The notes under the pieces are model-generated. The model ran no database searches and was not told the DNA's origin. It was given only the letters and a program-made list of their open reading frames with translations. From Christensenellaceae bacterium Phil7 (GTDB taxonomy: Bacteria > Bacillota > Clostridia > Christensenellales > CAG-138): a DNA stretch of 64,000 nt. The translations under genes were made by a program, and so were the position numbers. Position 1 is the stretch's first letter. The number at the start of each line of letters is the position of its first letter. The stretch lies in the NCBI GenBank assembly GCA_001940845.1, contig MSGV01000017.1:42767-106766 (forward strand), given 5' to 3'. This document shows positions 34,550-44,006 of the stretch, piece by piece.

Positions 34550-34665
34550 ACCACCTCCCCTTCATATTCCAAAATATTCATCGGTTTTTATATTGGTGCC
34601 GTATAAATATCGGTGCATATTCATTCGAATTTTGGCAGATGCCATCGTTTTTTATCATATCGGGT

Positions 34666-34693
34666 TGAAATTCTTACTTATTATGCTATAATT
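34666..34693 (+). promoter_or_regulatory. tcdA promoter
   Basis: TTGAAA (34666-34671), 16 bp, TATAAT (34688-34693), 28 bp before the GTG start. Confidence 0.75.
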
Positions 34694-34721
34694 TTCCCGA
34701 ACAAGTTGAGGAGTTGAAGCC

Positions 34722-35426
34722 GTGAGAGAGAGTTTTTATAGAACCGCCATGCTTTTGGGAGAGGAAGCCGAAGCCCAGCTGTGCAATGCAGATGCAGTCG
34801 TATTCGGAGTCGGCGGGGTTGGCGGTCACTGCGTGGATGCGCTCGTCCGCTGTGGACTTGGCCATATCACCATCATTGATGCGGCAAAGGTAAAGCCAAG
34901 CAATCTGAACAGGCAGATATGTGCCCGCCGCGATACGCTTGGAATGGACAAGGTGGAGGCCATGAGGCAGCATATAGAGGCGGTATCGGAATGCTGCGTC
35001 AATGCCGTAAACGCATTTGCACTTCCCGAAAATATCGCCGAGCTGATCCCTGACGATGCCTCCATCATCATAGATGCGGTGGATACGGTTACGGCGAAGC
35101 TTGCCATAATCGAACGGGCATATGCGCTTGGCATCCCCGTGCTATCCAGTATGGGTGCCGGCAACCGTCTCGACCCCACCGCCGTGCGAATTGCAGATAT
35201 CTATTCTACTAGCATCGATCCGCTATCCCGAATCATGCGCCGCGAGCTGCGCAAACGCAATATTCCGGGATTGACCGTTGTCTATTCCGTTGAAGAGCCC
35301 CATAGGCCCCTTATACCGACTCCCGATCCGGATATGAAGCCGAATGCACCCGCAAGCGTCCCCTTCGTTCCCGGTGTCTTTGGGCTTACCTTAGCGGCAG
35401 AAGCGATAAGGCTTCTGCTTGAATGA
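34722..35426 (+). CDS. tcdA: tRNA threonylcarbamoyladenosine dehydratase (TcdA/ThiF family)
   Basis: 234 residues, E1-like ATP-dependent enzyme that cyclises t6A to ct6A in tRNA. It has the nucleotide loop 'VVFGVGGVGGHCVDALVRCG', 'NLNRQ' with the adenylation Arg, and 'IIDAVDTVTAK'. The mid-domain '...SSMGAGNRLDP' followed by 'DPLSRIMRRELRKR' is typical of TcdA/YgdL. GTG start with GAGGAG upstream. Confidence 0.9.
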   Translation: MRESFYRTAMLLGEEAEAQLCNADAVVFGVGGVGGHCVDALVRCGLGHITIIDAAKVKPSNLNRQICARRDTLGMDKVEAMRQHIEAVSECCVNAVNAFALPENIAELIPDDASIIIDAVDTVTAKLAIIERAYALGIPVLSSMGAGNRLDPTAVRIADIYSTSIDPLSRIMRRELRKRNIPGLTVVYSVEEPHRPLIPTPDPDMKPNAPASVPFVPGVFGLTLAAEAIRLLLE

Positions 35427-35528
35427 TCGGCTCCGCTGCATCCAATCCATAGCGGCAAAACATATTCATTTTCAGATCACGGTATCGATCCATCACAAAA
35501 AGGATTCAAAAAAGAGAGAGGTGATAAT

Positions 35529-37412
35529 TTGAATACCATACGAAAGTTTTCTTTAATTCTTGCAATGCTCCTTCTGCTTTCCGTCCTGCAATTCGAGCTT
35601 ACGGCGGAGGAGCCCATCGGCGATGAAATCCAGGTTCAAACCGGTGATTTTATCGATGAAAATGGCGATATTAAGCTCATAAGCGATACCGCTCGATCGC
35701 TCACGGATGATTTCAGCTATACGCGGGTATTGCTGGGTACGAACTCCGCAAGAAATTTGACGATAAGCCTGTATGGTGCCTATTATATTGCGAATACCAT
35801 GCGCTCCGCTGTCGGAAATACTGCCTCACCCTATGTGCTGAATGTTTCAGTTTCAAACGGCAGCGTAAAGCTGATGAATGGCAGTACGACCTTGATAACC
35901 GCCTCCACCGTAACGCTTAATCGGGTCAATCTCAATGAAGCGGGCGGATACCTAAAGCTAACCGGATGCACCGGAGGATTGGCAAATGATAAATGCTACC
36001 TTGGAAATCTTCGATTAAGTGTGAACTCGGATGGCAGCCTTCGAATCGTGAATATCGTGCCGACCGCACATTATCTTTATGGAATCGTGCCATACGAAAT
36101 GACCGAAAGCTGGCTGCCCAATGCTTTGCGCGCTCAGGCTATGGCATGCAAGAGCTATGCCTTTGCCTTTCCATATGGCGATGCAGATTATGATATCACC
36201 GATTCCATGAATTATCAGGGCTACCGCGGCTATAACCCCGGGTATGAAAGATGCATGCAGGCCTGCTTGGATGTCTGCGGCGAGCTGCTTACCTTCAATT
36301 CACAGATCGTGCTCACATTCTATGGCTCCACCAATGGCGGAGAGACCGAAAACCCGAGCAATGTATTCGGTACGCCCGCGCTTCAGGATGCATATGAGAT
36401 CAAGCTCGATGATCTCGATTTCAATTTTGCATCGAACAGGCGCGAAACGCTATCCATAACCTATGGACAGGCTCCGGACAATGCGAAATTTCAAAAACTC
36501 CTTGAGGATGAAGCAAAAGCGCTGCTGGGAACCTCGGTCAGCGTAGTTTCGATAGATCGCGCGCAGGCAACGACGCCCAAATTCACCGGCAGCTCCAGAA
36601 ATATGACAAAGCTTGAGGTCAGAGTCACCGTTCGAAGCTCCGGCGGCAGCGAAAGCACCATAGATCTTGCATTCGATATAACGAAGCTGAAAACCTATGG
36701 CATATTCACTAAATCTTATAAGATGTATTGGGGAAAGCGAACCACTTCGGGCTATGAAGTCTATTTTTGTCGCTACGGTCATGGGCTGGGGCTCAGTCAG
36801 CATGGCGCACAGGCGCGCGCACTTGCCGGAAACGATTATCATGATATTCTGAATTTCTATTTTTCAAAGTTCGATATAGTAAAAATAGCCGAACGCAGCC
36901 CCGAGCGCCCCTATGACTATACTCAGGAGGTGCTGGCCTATGGCGAAATAACGGGAACGAGCGTCAACTTCCGTACCGGCCCTTCGACCAACTATGCCTC
37001 CATTGAAGCGCTGCCGCGGAATACGCATTTGGATATCATAGGCGAAGAAAACGGCTGGCTACGATGCATTGCCAATGGTAAGCTCGGCTATATCCACGGC
37101 GCTTATGCGGATATTTCGTTCTTCCCCTCTCCGGAGGATGGTATCTTTCAATATCACAGTGCAACGCTGGTTTCATCCTGCAATGCATATGATGTTCCAA
37201 GCACCTATGGAACCATCAGCGCAAGATTTCTCGGCGGTGAACGGGTCACAGTCCGGCATACGATAGGTGATTACTTCTATGTAACCTCATCCGATGGCAG
37301 AAAGGGCTTTATCATTGCATCCAATGTCAACATTCGCTTTTATTCATTGGGCTGCGGATTTGAGGATTCCATGAATATCGGCAAGGTGAGCGGAAAGCTG
37401 CTCATGCCCTGA
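35529..37412 (+). CDS. SpoIID/LytB-domain protein with C-terminal SH3 repeats
   Basis: 627 residues, exported (signal about 1-27, no lipobox). The SpoIID domain spans about 120-450: 'IVPYEMTESWLPNALRAQAMACKSYAFAF' holds the catalytic-type Glu, and 'CRYGHGLGLSQHGAQARALAG' is the second block. Two bacterial SH3 domains follow (about 475-540 and 545-610; 'SVNFRTGPSTNYASIEALP'). It should cleave peptidoglycan glycan strands denuded of peptides, in sporulation or wall remodelling. TTG start with AGAGAGGTG upstream. Confidence 0.88.
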   Translation: MNTIRKFSLILAMLLLLSVLQFELTAEEPIGDEIQVQTGDFIDENGDIKLISDTARSLTDDFSYTRVLLGTNSARNLTISLYGAYYIANTMRSAVGNTASPYVLNVSVSNGSVKLMNGSTTLITASTVTLNRVNLNEAGGYLKLTGCTGGLANDKCYLGNLRLSVNSDGSLRIVNIVPTAHYLYGIVPYEMTESWLPNALRAQAMACKSYAFAFPYGDADYDITDSMNYQGYRGYNPGYERCMQACLDVCGELLTFNSQIVLTFYGSTNGGETENPSNVFGTPALQDAYEIKLDDLDFNFASNRRETLSITYGQAPDNAKFQKLLEDEAKALLGTSVSVVSIDRAQATTPKFTGSSRNMTKLEVRVTVRSSGGSESTIDLAFDITKLKTYGIFTKSYKMYWGKRTTSGYEVYFCRYGHGLGLSQHGAQARALAGNDYHDILNFYFSKFDIVKIAERSPERPYDYTQEVLAYGEITGTSVNFRTGPSTNYASIEALPRNTHLDIIGEENGWLRCIANGKLGYIHGAYADISFFPSPEDGIFQYHSATLVSSCNAYDVPSTYGTISARFLGGERVTVRHTIGDYFYVTSSDGRKGFIIASNVNIRFYSLGCGFEDSMNIGKVSGKLLMP

Positions 37413-37460
37413 GCGCCATTCCCAGTTACCCCTATCAATCCTATTGACGGCTTATACCTA

Positions 37461-37496
37461 TTGCAGCCCGGACGATCAACTTCGCCCGGGCTGTAA
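37461..37496. terminator. Bidirectional terminator
   Basis: TTGCAGCCCGG ... CCGGGCTGTAA, 11-bp stem between convergent genes. Confidence 0.75.
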
Positions 37497-37511
37497 TTCG
37501 GTATTTAAGGC

Positions 37512-38600
37512 TTAAATTTTTAATTCGTTCAGCGCTTGCTTTTGTGCTTCACCGACCCTCCGGCTCTCCCTAGCCTTCTGTATAGCCTTATTATGAACCC
37601 ATGCCGACAGCCTCTTTTCGCGTATATACGGCAGGGTTTCATCATAACGCTTTGCCAGAGCGGTCGCAAAGAACCAGGCGATCATCATATTGACGTAATA
37701 TTCATCCGAGCGCACGGCGGCAGCACGCTCAAGTATCCCGTCACAATCGCTGTCCAGATACCGCATGAGTATGCCAAGCCCAAAGCGCACCGTGTATGGA
37801 TGATCGGAAGCAAGCCAACGGTCGATATGCGCCAGCATCTCCTCTGGATGCCTATCAAAAACCCTTGGACGGCATGAATCGCAGGTTGCCCAGTTGTCCA
37901 TATATGGCAGGAATTCATCCAGCATGGCGATGCAGCGGTCAAGCTCCTTCTCCCGCTCTATCAATGCCGCATGGATATTGTTTTCCTCATAGTATTTATG
38001 GGGTAATGCGCCTATGAATCGCTCTATCGCAGCGGGATCGGCTGTTTTAACCATATTTCTTATATATATTCGCAATTGCGGCGTCCGAATGCCTATGATA
38101 CTCTCCGGTGCGATATTTGGTATGAGCTTTGCTGAGAAACGGGCATAACCCTCATCCCTCATTTTGAATAGTTCCTCTCTAAGCTCCGATATGCCGGGGC
38201 TCGCATTCAGCATCCTCACGATCTCCATATCCGCTCCGCAGAAATCCAGCCCCGCCGCTTCATCGGCTGTCACCCATCTAAGCTCGTTGTGCTCAAGCGC
38301 TTTTGGTTCCCCGTCAGCGATTTCGGATAGGAAGAAGCTTATTCGAACCTTTACATCCGTATAGGCATGTGTTCGGATGGTAAAAAGCTCAATTATTTTC
38401 AATTCCACATCCAGCTCTTCCCGGCATTCCCGAATGAGAGCTTCCTCATCGGTCTCACTGCCCTCCGGCTTTCCTCCGGGGAATTCATATTTCAGGGCTC
38501 TCGCCTTGCCCTTCGGCCGCTGACAGACCAGCAGCCTGTTCCCGCGGCGTATAATCGCCGCAGCAACGCGCATCTCCGCTCCATCGCCTCTCTTATTCAC
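37512..38600 (-). CDS. Nudix hydrolase-AlkD DNA glycosylase fusion
   Basis: 362 residues. Residues 10-130 are a MutT-like Nudix domain (Nudix box about 42-64, 'GGKPEGSETDEEALIRECRE' continuing EELD), suited to 8-oxo-dGTP hydrolysis. Residues 138-362 are an AlkD-type HEAT-like DNA alkylation repair domain; W237 and D241 in 'NWATCD' match the Trp-x3-Asp catalytic pair of AlkD. So nucleotide-pool cleaning and alkylbase excision are joined in one chain. GTG start with GGAGG 7 nt upstream. No frameshift; the single ORF is clean. Confidence 0.88.
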   Translation of the reverse strand: MNKRGDGAEMRVAAAIIRRGNRLLVCQRPKGKARALKYEFPGGKPEGSETDEEALIRECREELDVELKIIELFTIRTHAYTDVKVRISFFLSEIADGEPKALEHNELRWVTADEAAGLDFCGADMEIVRMLNASPGISELREELFKMRDEGYARFSAKLIPNIAPESIIGIRTPQLRIYIRNMVKTADPAAIERFIGALPHKYYEENNIHAALIEREKELDRCIAMLDEFLPYMDNWATCDSCRPRVFDRHPEEMLAHIDRWLASDHPYTVRFGLGILMRYLDSDCDGILERAAAVRSDEYYVNMMIAWFFATALAKRYDETLPYIREKRLSAWVHNKAIQKARESRRVGEAQKQALNELKI

Positions 38601-38747
38601 AAAAGTACCTCCAAGCTCAATTTAAATCCGCAATTTCAATTCAGATTATAGCCTGAAAGGGCTTCGAAAGCAAGAAATGTTCAATCCACATCTGCCCTTC
38701 CAACAATATATGGTAATTCTCTGCGGCTGCCCCGATAAATGGCAATG

Positions 38748-38776
38748 TTGATTTTTGTTTTTGGGTGAATTATAAT
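38748..38776 (+). promoter_or_regulatory. Promoter of the lipoprotein gene at 38869
   Basis: TTGATT (38748-38753), 17 bp, TATAAT (38771-38776). Confidence 0.75.
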
Positions 38777-38868
38777 GGATCGATCAACTGAAATTCGTAT
38801 CAGTTCGTTATATAGGCATAAACACCAACGGCTCATTGAAATTTCAGAGTCCTGGAACGGAGGCTAAA

Positions 38869-39537
38869 ATGAAAGATTTAAGACTAATTCTTACGGCATT
38901 GCTCGCTTCGACGCTTTCAATCTCGGCGTTGACCGCCTGCTCACCCATCGATGGCAATAATAGCCTTTCGACAGGGGAGCCCGAGGGCACTCAGCTCTAT
39001 ATTCAAAATTTCAGACCGATTTCGACCGATGGTACGCTTTCACGTGTCGATGGCATCAACGATCCGGCAAAGACCGATGACCCCGTCATCATATATGGCG
39101 GTTACGATCAGAAGCTTACCAAGCCGACCATGAAGCTCTTCCATACATACGATGAATTCAATGCCGGGATTATCGATGAATTGACACCTTCATCCCACCG
39201 CGTCGATGCTTCCGGAGGCGATTATGACACCGCCTATAAGGAGCAGCTTGCGAAATTCGATGCCAAATATTTCGAGCAGCATTTTGCCATCGTTATCAAT
39301 CTTAAACTTACAAGCGGTTCGGCAAGGGTTTCGCTCGGCAGCATGATGCAGGAGGATGGCGTTACCAAGATTTACCTTACCTCCTTCGTCCCCGGCGATG
39401 TCGGCACATGCGATATGGCTTCGGCACATATTCTGCTCGGTATGGATAGAGCCGTTTTTGATCCGAATGCAAAGATTGAGGTCTATCTGAATAAGCTCCC
39501 GCTTGAATTTGCAAGCGCAAATGGGGATATTGCCTGA
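38869..39537 (+). CDS. Lipoprotein, unknown function
   Basis: 222 residues. Lipobox LTAC about residue 24, then a soluble domain; the C-terminal part ('HFAIVINLKLTSGSARVSLGSM' ... 'KIEVYLNKLP') loosely resembles the PrcB-type beta fold. GGAGG precedes ATG 38869; an earlier in-frame ATG is not supported by an SD. No characterised family recognised. Confidence 0.65.
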   Translation: MKDLRLILTALLASTLSISALTACSPIDGNNSLSTGEPEGTQLYIQNFRPISTDGTLSRVDGINDPAKTDDPVIIYGGYDQKLTKPTMKLFHTYDEFNAGIIDELTPSSHRVDASGGDYDTAYKEQLAKFDAKYFEQHFAIVINLKLTSGSARVSLGSMMQEDGVTKIYLTSFVPGDVGTCDMASAHILLGMDRAVFDPNAKIEVYLNKLPLEFASANGDIA

Positions 39538-39552
39538 TATTGAATAAATAGC

Positions 39553-39581
39553 TTGCAAAAAGTTCCATCATGCTGCATAAT
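39553..39581 (+). promoter_or_regulatory. Promoter of the FtsB/DivIC-type gene
   Basis: TTGCAA (39553-39558), 17 bp, CATAAT (39576-39581). Confidence 0.6.
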
Positions 39582-39611
39582 AGATGGTGAATATTTATCG
39601 GAGGTCGGCTT

Positions 39612-40118
39612 ATGAAAACATCCAAGCCCAAAACCAAAGCAATGGTGAAGCGCAGGAATTATTTGCTCATCATCGCGGCGCTCATAGTCACCATCTCCGT
39701 AGTGCTTGCATTGGTCGTTCCGGAATATCAGAAGCGGCAGGCTCAGGCGAGCGCAATAGCTGCTGAAAAGGAGCAGAAGCTGGAGCAGCTTCGTTCGCTT
39801 GAATTGAAGCTCAGCACCATGCAGGGTAAGGTCAACTATACCGACAGTGAGGAATATCTGCTGCGGTATGCCAGGGAATATCTTGGTTACATGCTGCCCG
39901 GCGATATACGTATCGATATCAATGATCCCGATGCTCCAATTCCGACCGCACAGCTTCCGCTCGTCACAGCAAGACCCACCGTGGTGCCGAACGAAACGCT
40001 GGAGCCCAGCCCGACCGATGGAATTGCCGCTTCCCCCGAGCCCGGTTCGACCGATGAGCCCAATACCTCCCCCGAGCCCAGCTCGACACCCGATCCGGGA
40101 GCTGTTCCAAACGGCTGA
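39612..40118 (+). CDS. Septum formation initiator family protein (DivIC/FtsB)
   Basis: 168 residues: a basic cytosolic tail, one TM (about 17-38), a coiled coil (about 42-80; 'QASAIAAEKEQKLEQLRSLELKLS') and the DivIC/FtsB end motif 'EEYLLRYAREYLGYMLPGD'. An unusual Pro/Ser/Thr-rich extracellular tail of about 55 residues follows. It should bridge FtsL and FtsQ/DivIB in the divisome. Downstream genes are close and probably co-transcribed. Confidence 0.8.
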   Translation: MKTSKPKTKAMVKRRNYLLIIAALIVTISVVLALVVPEYQKRQAQASAIAAEKEQKLEQLRSLELKLSTMQGKVNYTDSEEYLLRYAREYLGYMLPGDIRIDINDPDAPIPTAQLPLVTARPTVVPNETLEPSPTDGIAASPEPGSTDEPNTSPEPSSTPDPGAVPNG

Positions 40119-40211
40119 TATGGAGATAACCGAGCTGATCGCCTGCTCCCAGCCTTTTTCAGGTGCGCATTTCGGCATCAATTCCCTATAAAATCACAGG
40201 AGGAAAACCAC

Positions 40212-40619
40212 ATGCATATCATAATATGCATTGATGATGATCTGGGTATGGCTTTCAACCATAGACGGCAGAGTCAGGATGGCATACTGCGAAAGCGAAT
40301 ACTTGAGATAACGTCCGCATCTAAACTTTGGATGAGCAATTATTCCGGAAAGCAATTTGCTGAAGAGGATCAAACAAATATCATTTTTGATGATGATTAC
40401 CTTCAAAAGGCGGCGGCGGGCGAATTCTGCTTTGTTGAGCTCGATGATATCGCCCAATATGGCGCATCGATAGAGAAGCTCATAATCTATAGGTGGAATA
40501 GGCACTATCCTTCGGATCTGAAATTCACGCTCGATATATCTGATCGCGAGCTCGAAAGCAGCTTTGAATTTGAGGGCTCTTCCCATGAAAAAATTACGGA
40601 GGATATCCTTATCAGATGA
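40212..40619 (+). CDS. Conserved hypothetical protein (clostridial family often named 'ribonuclease Z')
   Basis: 135 residues. 'FNHRRQSQDGILRKRILEIT' and 'LIIYRWNRHYPSDLKF' are hallmark blocks of a small Firmicute family that databases sometimes label ribonuclease Z. There is no MBL zinc motif, so that name is not supported. Its stop overlaps the nuclease start (ATGA). SD AGGAGG upstream. Function unknown. Confidence 0.65.
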   Translation: MHIIICIDDDLGMAFNHRRQSQDGILRKRILEITSASKLWMSNYSGKQFAEEDQTNIIFDDDYLQKAAAGEFCFVELDDIAQYGASIEKLIIYRWNRHYPSDLKFTLDISDRELESSFEFEGSSHEKITEDILIR

Positions 40620-41539
40620 AAAAATATTCAAAAGTCATCTCATGCTTCGTGCTTGTGCTGACCATGCTCATATTCACCTGCGCATGTATTCCGGTGAATA
40701 TCGATCTGAATACGCAAGCCCCCCATACCGCCCCGCCTGAATCCGTAACTGCATCTGCACCGGACTCACCTTCTGCCGATGGCTTTAATCCTGCGGACAT
40801 ACCCGAATTCAGCGCCGATCCCTATTTCGTAGTGAATGGAAATATTCCTTATTTCACCCCCGATGAATGCACGACCGTATCCTATGAATATTATGGCGAA
40901 TTGGATGAGCTTGGAAGATGCAGCAGTGCCATCGCAAGCATTGGCCGCGATCTCATGCCGACGGAACCAAGGGGCAATATAAGCTCCGTCAAGCCCTCGG
41001 GCTGGCAATCGGTAAAGTATGATATCGTGGATGGTCAAAGCCTCTATAACCGCTGCCATCTAATCGGTTTTCAGCTATCCGGTGAAAATGCAAATGTTCG
41101 AAATCTGATCACCGGAACCCGATATATGAATGTGATCGGGATGCTTCCGTTCGAAAACATGGTTGCCGACTATGTAAAGGAGACCGATAATCACGTCATG
41201 TATCGTGTCACCCCCATATTCGATGGAGACGACCTCGTCGCTTCCGGCGTACTCATGGAAGCATATTCGGTGGAGGATGAGGGCGAAGGCATATGTTTCA
41301 ATGTGTTTTGCTATAACAATCAGCCCGGCATCACCATAGATTATTCCGATGGTTCAAGCCGGTTAAATGGCGAAACCTCCGGCAAAACCTATATTCTCAA
41401 TAGGGGTTCAAAAAAATTCCATGATCCCAGCTGTCAGTACGCAAGCTCTATTTCGGATAAGAATAGGGATACATTCTCCGGCAGCCGCGATGAATTGATC
41501 GCTATGGGCTATACGCCCTGCGGCAATTGCAAGCCATGA
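40616..41539 (+). CDS. Secreted DNA/RNA non-specific endonuclease (NucA/EndA-like)
   Basis: 307 residues. Lipoprotein-like signal with Cys near 23 (FTCAC), a Ser/Pro linker, then an endonuclease_NS domain (about 75-235): 'LYNRCHLIGFQLSGENANVRNLI' with the catalytic His and the metal-binding Asn. The C-terminal 45 residues ('YILNRGSKKFHDPSCQYA' ... 'CGNCKP') form a small Cys-rich module often attached to such nucleases. It may act in DNA scavenging or uptake at the cell surface. Confidence 0.85.
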   Translation: MKKYSKVISCFVLVLTMLIFTCACIPVNIDLNTQAPHTAPPESVTASAPDSPSADGFNPADIPEFSADPYFVVNGNIPYFTPDECTTVSYEYYGELDELGRCSSAIASIGRDLMPTEPRGNISSVKPSGWQSVKYDIVDGQSLYNRCHLIGFQLSGENANVRNLITGTRYMNVIGMLPFENMVADYVKETDNHVMYRVTPIFDGDDLVASGVLMEAYSVEDEGEGICFNVFCYNNQPGITIDYSDGSSRLNGETSGKTYILNRGSKKFHDPSCQYASSISDKNRDTFSGSRDELIAMGYTPCGNCKP

Positions 41540-41564
41540 TAATAATGGAGCGAATGCGGAATGC

Positions 41565-41606
41565 AAGCCGTACGGCCATACCAAGCCGTGCGGCTTTAAT
41601 TTTATG
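41565..41606 (+). terminator. Rho-independent terminator after the nuclease gene
   Basis: 12-bp stem AAGCCGTACGGC / GCCGTGCGGCTT followed by TAATTTTA. Confidence 0.8.
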
Positions 41607-41758
41607 CCCGGCGGATAAATTTCCTCCGATAAATGGCAATTAAACCAGGCCTTTTCAGCATATAGGCAGCATTTTTGGATTAGATCATTATAGAATCGGC
41701 TTTTACCCGCACTTTACTTTTGTTTTACCGAATTATGGTAGCCCTTTTAACAATCGAT

Positions 41759-41767
41759 TGCTATAAT
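41759..41767 (+). promoter_or_regulatory. Promoter of the phosphonate operon (extended -10)
   Basis: TGC-TATAAT at 41759-41767. A convincing -35 is not seen, which may mean activator dependence. Confidence 0.5.
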
Positions 41768-41803
41768 TTCGCTGACAAAAATAAAGAAAGAGGTAAACCC
41801 ATT

Positions 41804-42928
41804 ATGAAACTTAGAAGAATTGCCGCTATTGCCATGACACTCGGCCTTGCTGTATGCAGCCTGACCGGATGCAAGATCAGCAAAGTGGATGATAAACCGA
41901 CCAGCAGTCCCAGTACAACCGCAGGTGCAACCGCCAATGCAACGGACGCCCCTGCCAAGCTCGATGAAACCGTGCTTAATATATATACTGCGCTTGAGGA
42001 TGAGCAGGTTGCAGAATACATCGAAAGCTTCAAGAACGCCCATCCCGATGTCACCGTCAACGTTACAAGGGAATCCACAGGCATCATCACCTCCAAGCTC
42101 CTTGCGGAGAAGGATAATCCACAGGCGGATGTTGTATGGGGGCTTTCCGCAACAAGCCTGCTTGTGCTCAATCAGCAGGGAATGCTGGAGGGCTATGCAC
42201 CCAATGGCGTGGACAGAATCCTTGATACCTTTAAGGATACCAGCTCCGATATCCCGAAGTGGGTCGGCATCGATGCTTGGGAAACAGCCTTTGTCGTAAA
42301 TAAGGACGTGCTCCGGAGCAATGGCATAAACGATATTCCGGAAACCTATGAGGATTTGCTCGATCCGCAGTACAAGGGCTTGATCGCAATGTCCGATCCC
42401 GCTTCATCCGGCACCGGGCTGCTGACCGTCAATGGTCTGCTCACCCTCAAAGGCGAAGAGGGCGGCTGGGATTATATGCAGAAGCTGGATGAAAATGTTG
42501 CCGTCTATCTCCATTCCGGAAGTGCTCCCGCAAAGCAGACCGCAACGGGTGAATACGGCATCGGCATCAGCTTTGGCTATCGCTGCATAAAGTCGGCAGC
42601 AGATCTCGGCGAAAATGGTGTTGTGGTCTTCCCGAAGGAGGGTTCCGGCTACGATATCGAAGCAAATGCTTTGATAAAGCATAGCGAAGGCGAAAAAGAA
42701 ATTGCAAAAGCATTCCTGGATTGGGCAATTGCCGATGAGCAGATGACCAAATATGCAGCAAATTATCCCATCGTTGCAACGGGTGTAGGCGATCAGATTC
42801 CCGAGGGCTACGCACAGAATCCCATTGACCAGCTCATAAAAAACATTGATTTCGACTGGTGCGCAGAAAATCGCGAAGCTATCCTTACAAAATGGACAGA
42901 GCTCTTCGGCGCAAAGAGCCATGAATAA
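41804..42928 (+). CDS. 2-Aminoethylphosphonate ABC transporter substrate-binding lipoprotein
   Basis: 374 residues. Lipobox LTGC near residue 23, Ser/Thr/Ala linker, then an extracellular-binding-protein fold of the iron/AEP class: 'VLNIYTALEDEQVAEYIESFK', 'PQADVVWGLSATSLLVLNQQGML' and 'LLDPQYKGLIAMSDPASSGTG'. AGAGGT precedes ATG 41804. Identity as AEP binder rests on the linked ATPase, permease and phnXW genes. Confidence 0.88.
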   Translation: MKLRRIAAIAMTLGLAVCSLTGCKISKVDDKPTSSPSTTAGATANATDAPAKLDETVLNIYTALEDEQVAEYIESFKNAHPDVTVNVTRESTGIITSKLLAEKDNPQADVVWGLSATSLLVLNQQGMLEGYAPNGVDRILDTFKDTSSDIPKWVGIDAWETAFVVNKDVLRSNGINDIPETYEDLLDPQYKGLIAMSDPASSGTGLLTVNGLLTLKGEEGGWDYMQKLDENVAVYLHSGSAPAKQTATGEYGIGISFGYRCIKSAADLGENGVVVFPKEGSGYDIEANALIKHSEGEKEIAKAFLDWAIADEQMTKYAANYPIVATGVGDQIPEGYAQNPIDQLIKNIDFDWCAENREAILTKWTELFGAKSHE

Positions 42929-42942
42929 TTAAAGGACTTTCC

Positions 42943-42975
42943 GAGGAAAAGCGTCTGCGAAGGATGCTTTTCCTC
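42943..42975 (+). terminator. Intercistronic stem-loop after the binding-protein gene
   Basis: GAGGAAAAGC / GCTTTTCCTC, 13-nt loop, followed by ATTGTTATTAT. It probably lets the binding protein be made in excess. Confidence 0.65.
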
Positions 42976-43001
42976 ATTGTTATTATCAGGAGGATTACAA
43001 T

Positions 43002-44006
43002 ATGAGCAGTGTTTCGATCAAAACAGAAGGGCTTACAAAGGCTTATGACGGTCATACCGTTCTTGATAACATAAATCTGCAAATAAACCCCGGCGAATTT
43101 GTATGCCTTTTAGGGCCTTCCGGCTGCGGCAAATCCACCTTGCTCAGGTTGATAGCGGGTCTGGATAAGCCTACGAAGGGTAAGGTATTCCTGGATGATA
43201 GGGATATCACTAATCTGCCATGTTCCAAAAGGAATTTTGGCATTGTATTTCAATCATATGCGCTCTTCCCAAATCTTTCTGCATATGATAATGTCACATA
43301 TGGTCTGAAGAATCGCCGCATGACGAAGCGACAGATCGAGGAAACCGCAAATAAATATCTGGAGATGGTTGGGCTCTCCGGCGCAAAAAAACGCTTTCCA
43401 TCGCAGCTTTCCGGCGGCGAGCAGCAGAGGGTTGCTCTTGCAAGAGCCCTGACGATTGAACCCGACTTTCTGCTTCTTGATGAACCGCTTTCGGCATTGG
43501 ATGCCAAGGTGCGCGTTAAGCTGCGCCACGAAATATGCAGCATTCAGCGCGAGCTTGGAATAACCACCATCATGGTGACCCATGATCAGGAAGAAGCGCT
43601 CACCATGGCTGATAAGATAGTCGTCATGGATAAGGCGAAGCTTATGCAATCCGGCACGCCTGAGGAGATCTACGATCATCCGCAGAGCCGCTTTGTCGCC
43701 GATTTTATAGGCGCAATAAATTTTTATGAAAATGAAGGCGAAACCAAGGCCATCCGTCCCGAAAAAATAGTTATAAATTCCTTGCCGGGTGCGGATTCCT
43801 CCGAAGCCGTCCTAACGGATATTGAATTCAGAGGCAATTTCTGCCGGTTATCCGCTCGATCCGATGCGATCAGCAAGGAGCATGAATTCTATATCGATCT
43901 TCCCACGCAGCGAGTGCGTGAGCTTAAGCTATGCGTCGGTGCCCCCGCATTCGTGAATATGCCCGAAGCCGAAGTGCTGCATTTCGGAGGCGCGTCCCGT
44001 TCATGA
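43002..44006 (+). CDS. 2-Aminoethylphosphonate ABC transporter ATP-binding protein (PhnT type)
   Basis: 334 residues. Walker A GPSGCGKST (about 38-46), Q-loop 'FQSYALFP', signature 'LSGGEQQRVALARAL', Walker B 'LLLDEPLSALD', H-loop 'VTHD', and a C-terminal TOBE-like regulatory part. SD AGGAGGATT. The stop overlaps the permease start (ATGA). Confidence 0.9.
   Translation: MSSVSIKTEGLTKAYDGHTVLDNINLQINPGEFVCLLGPSGCGKSTLLRLIAGLDKPTKGKVFLDDRDITNLPCSKRNFGIVFQSYALFPNLSAYDNVTYGLKNRRMTKRQIEETANKYLEMVGLSGAKKRFPSQLSGGEQQRVALARALTIEPDFLLLDEPLSALDAKVRVKLRHEICSIQRELGITTIMVTHDQEEALTMADKIVVMDKAKLMQSGTPEEIYDHPQSRFVADFIGAINFYENEGETKAIRPEKIVINSLPGADSSEAVLTDIEFRGNFCRLSARSDAISKEHEFYIDLPTQRVRELKLCVGAPAFVNMPEAEVLHFGGASRS

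Noticed and set aside
40212..40619. Naming this protein ribonuclease Z
   Set aside because: No HxHxDH or other MBL motifs and only 135 residues; the name is a database carry-over.
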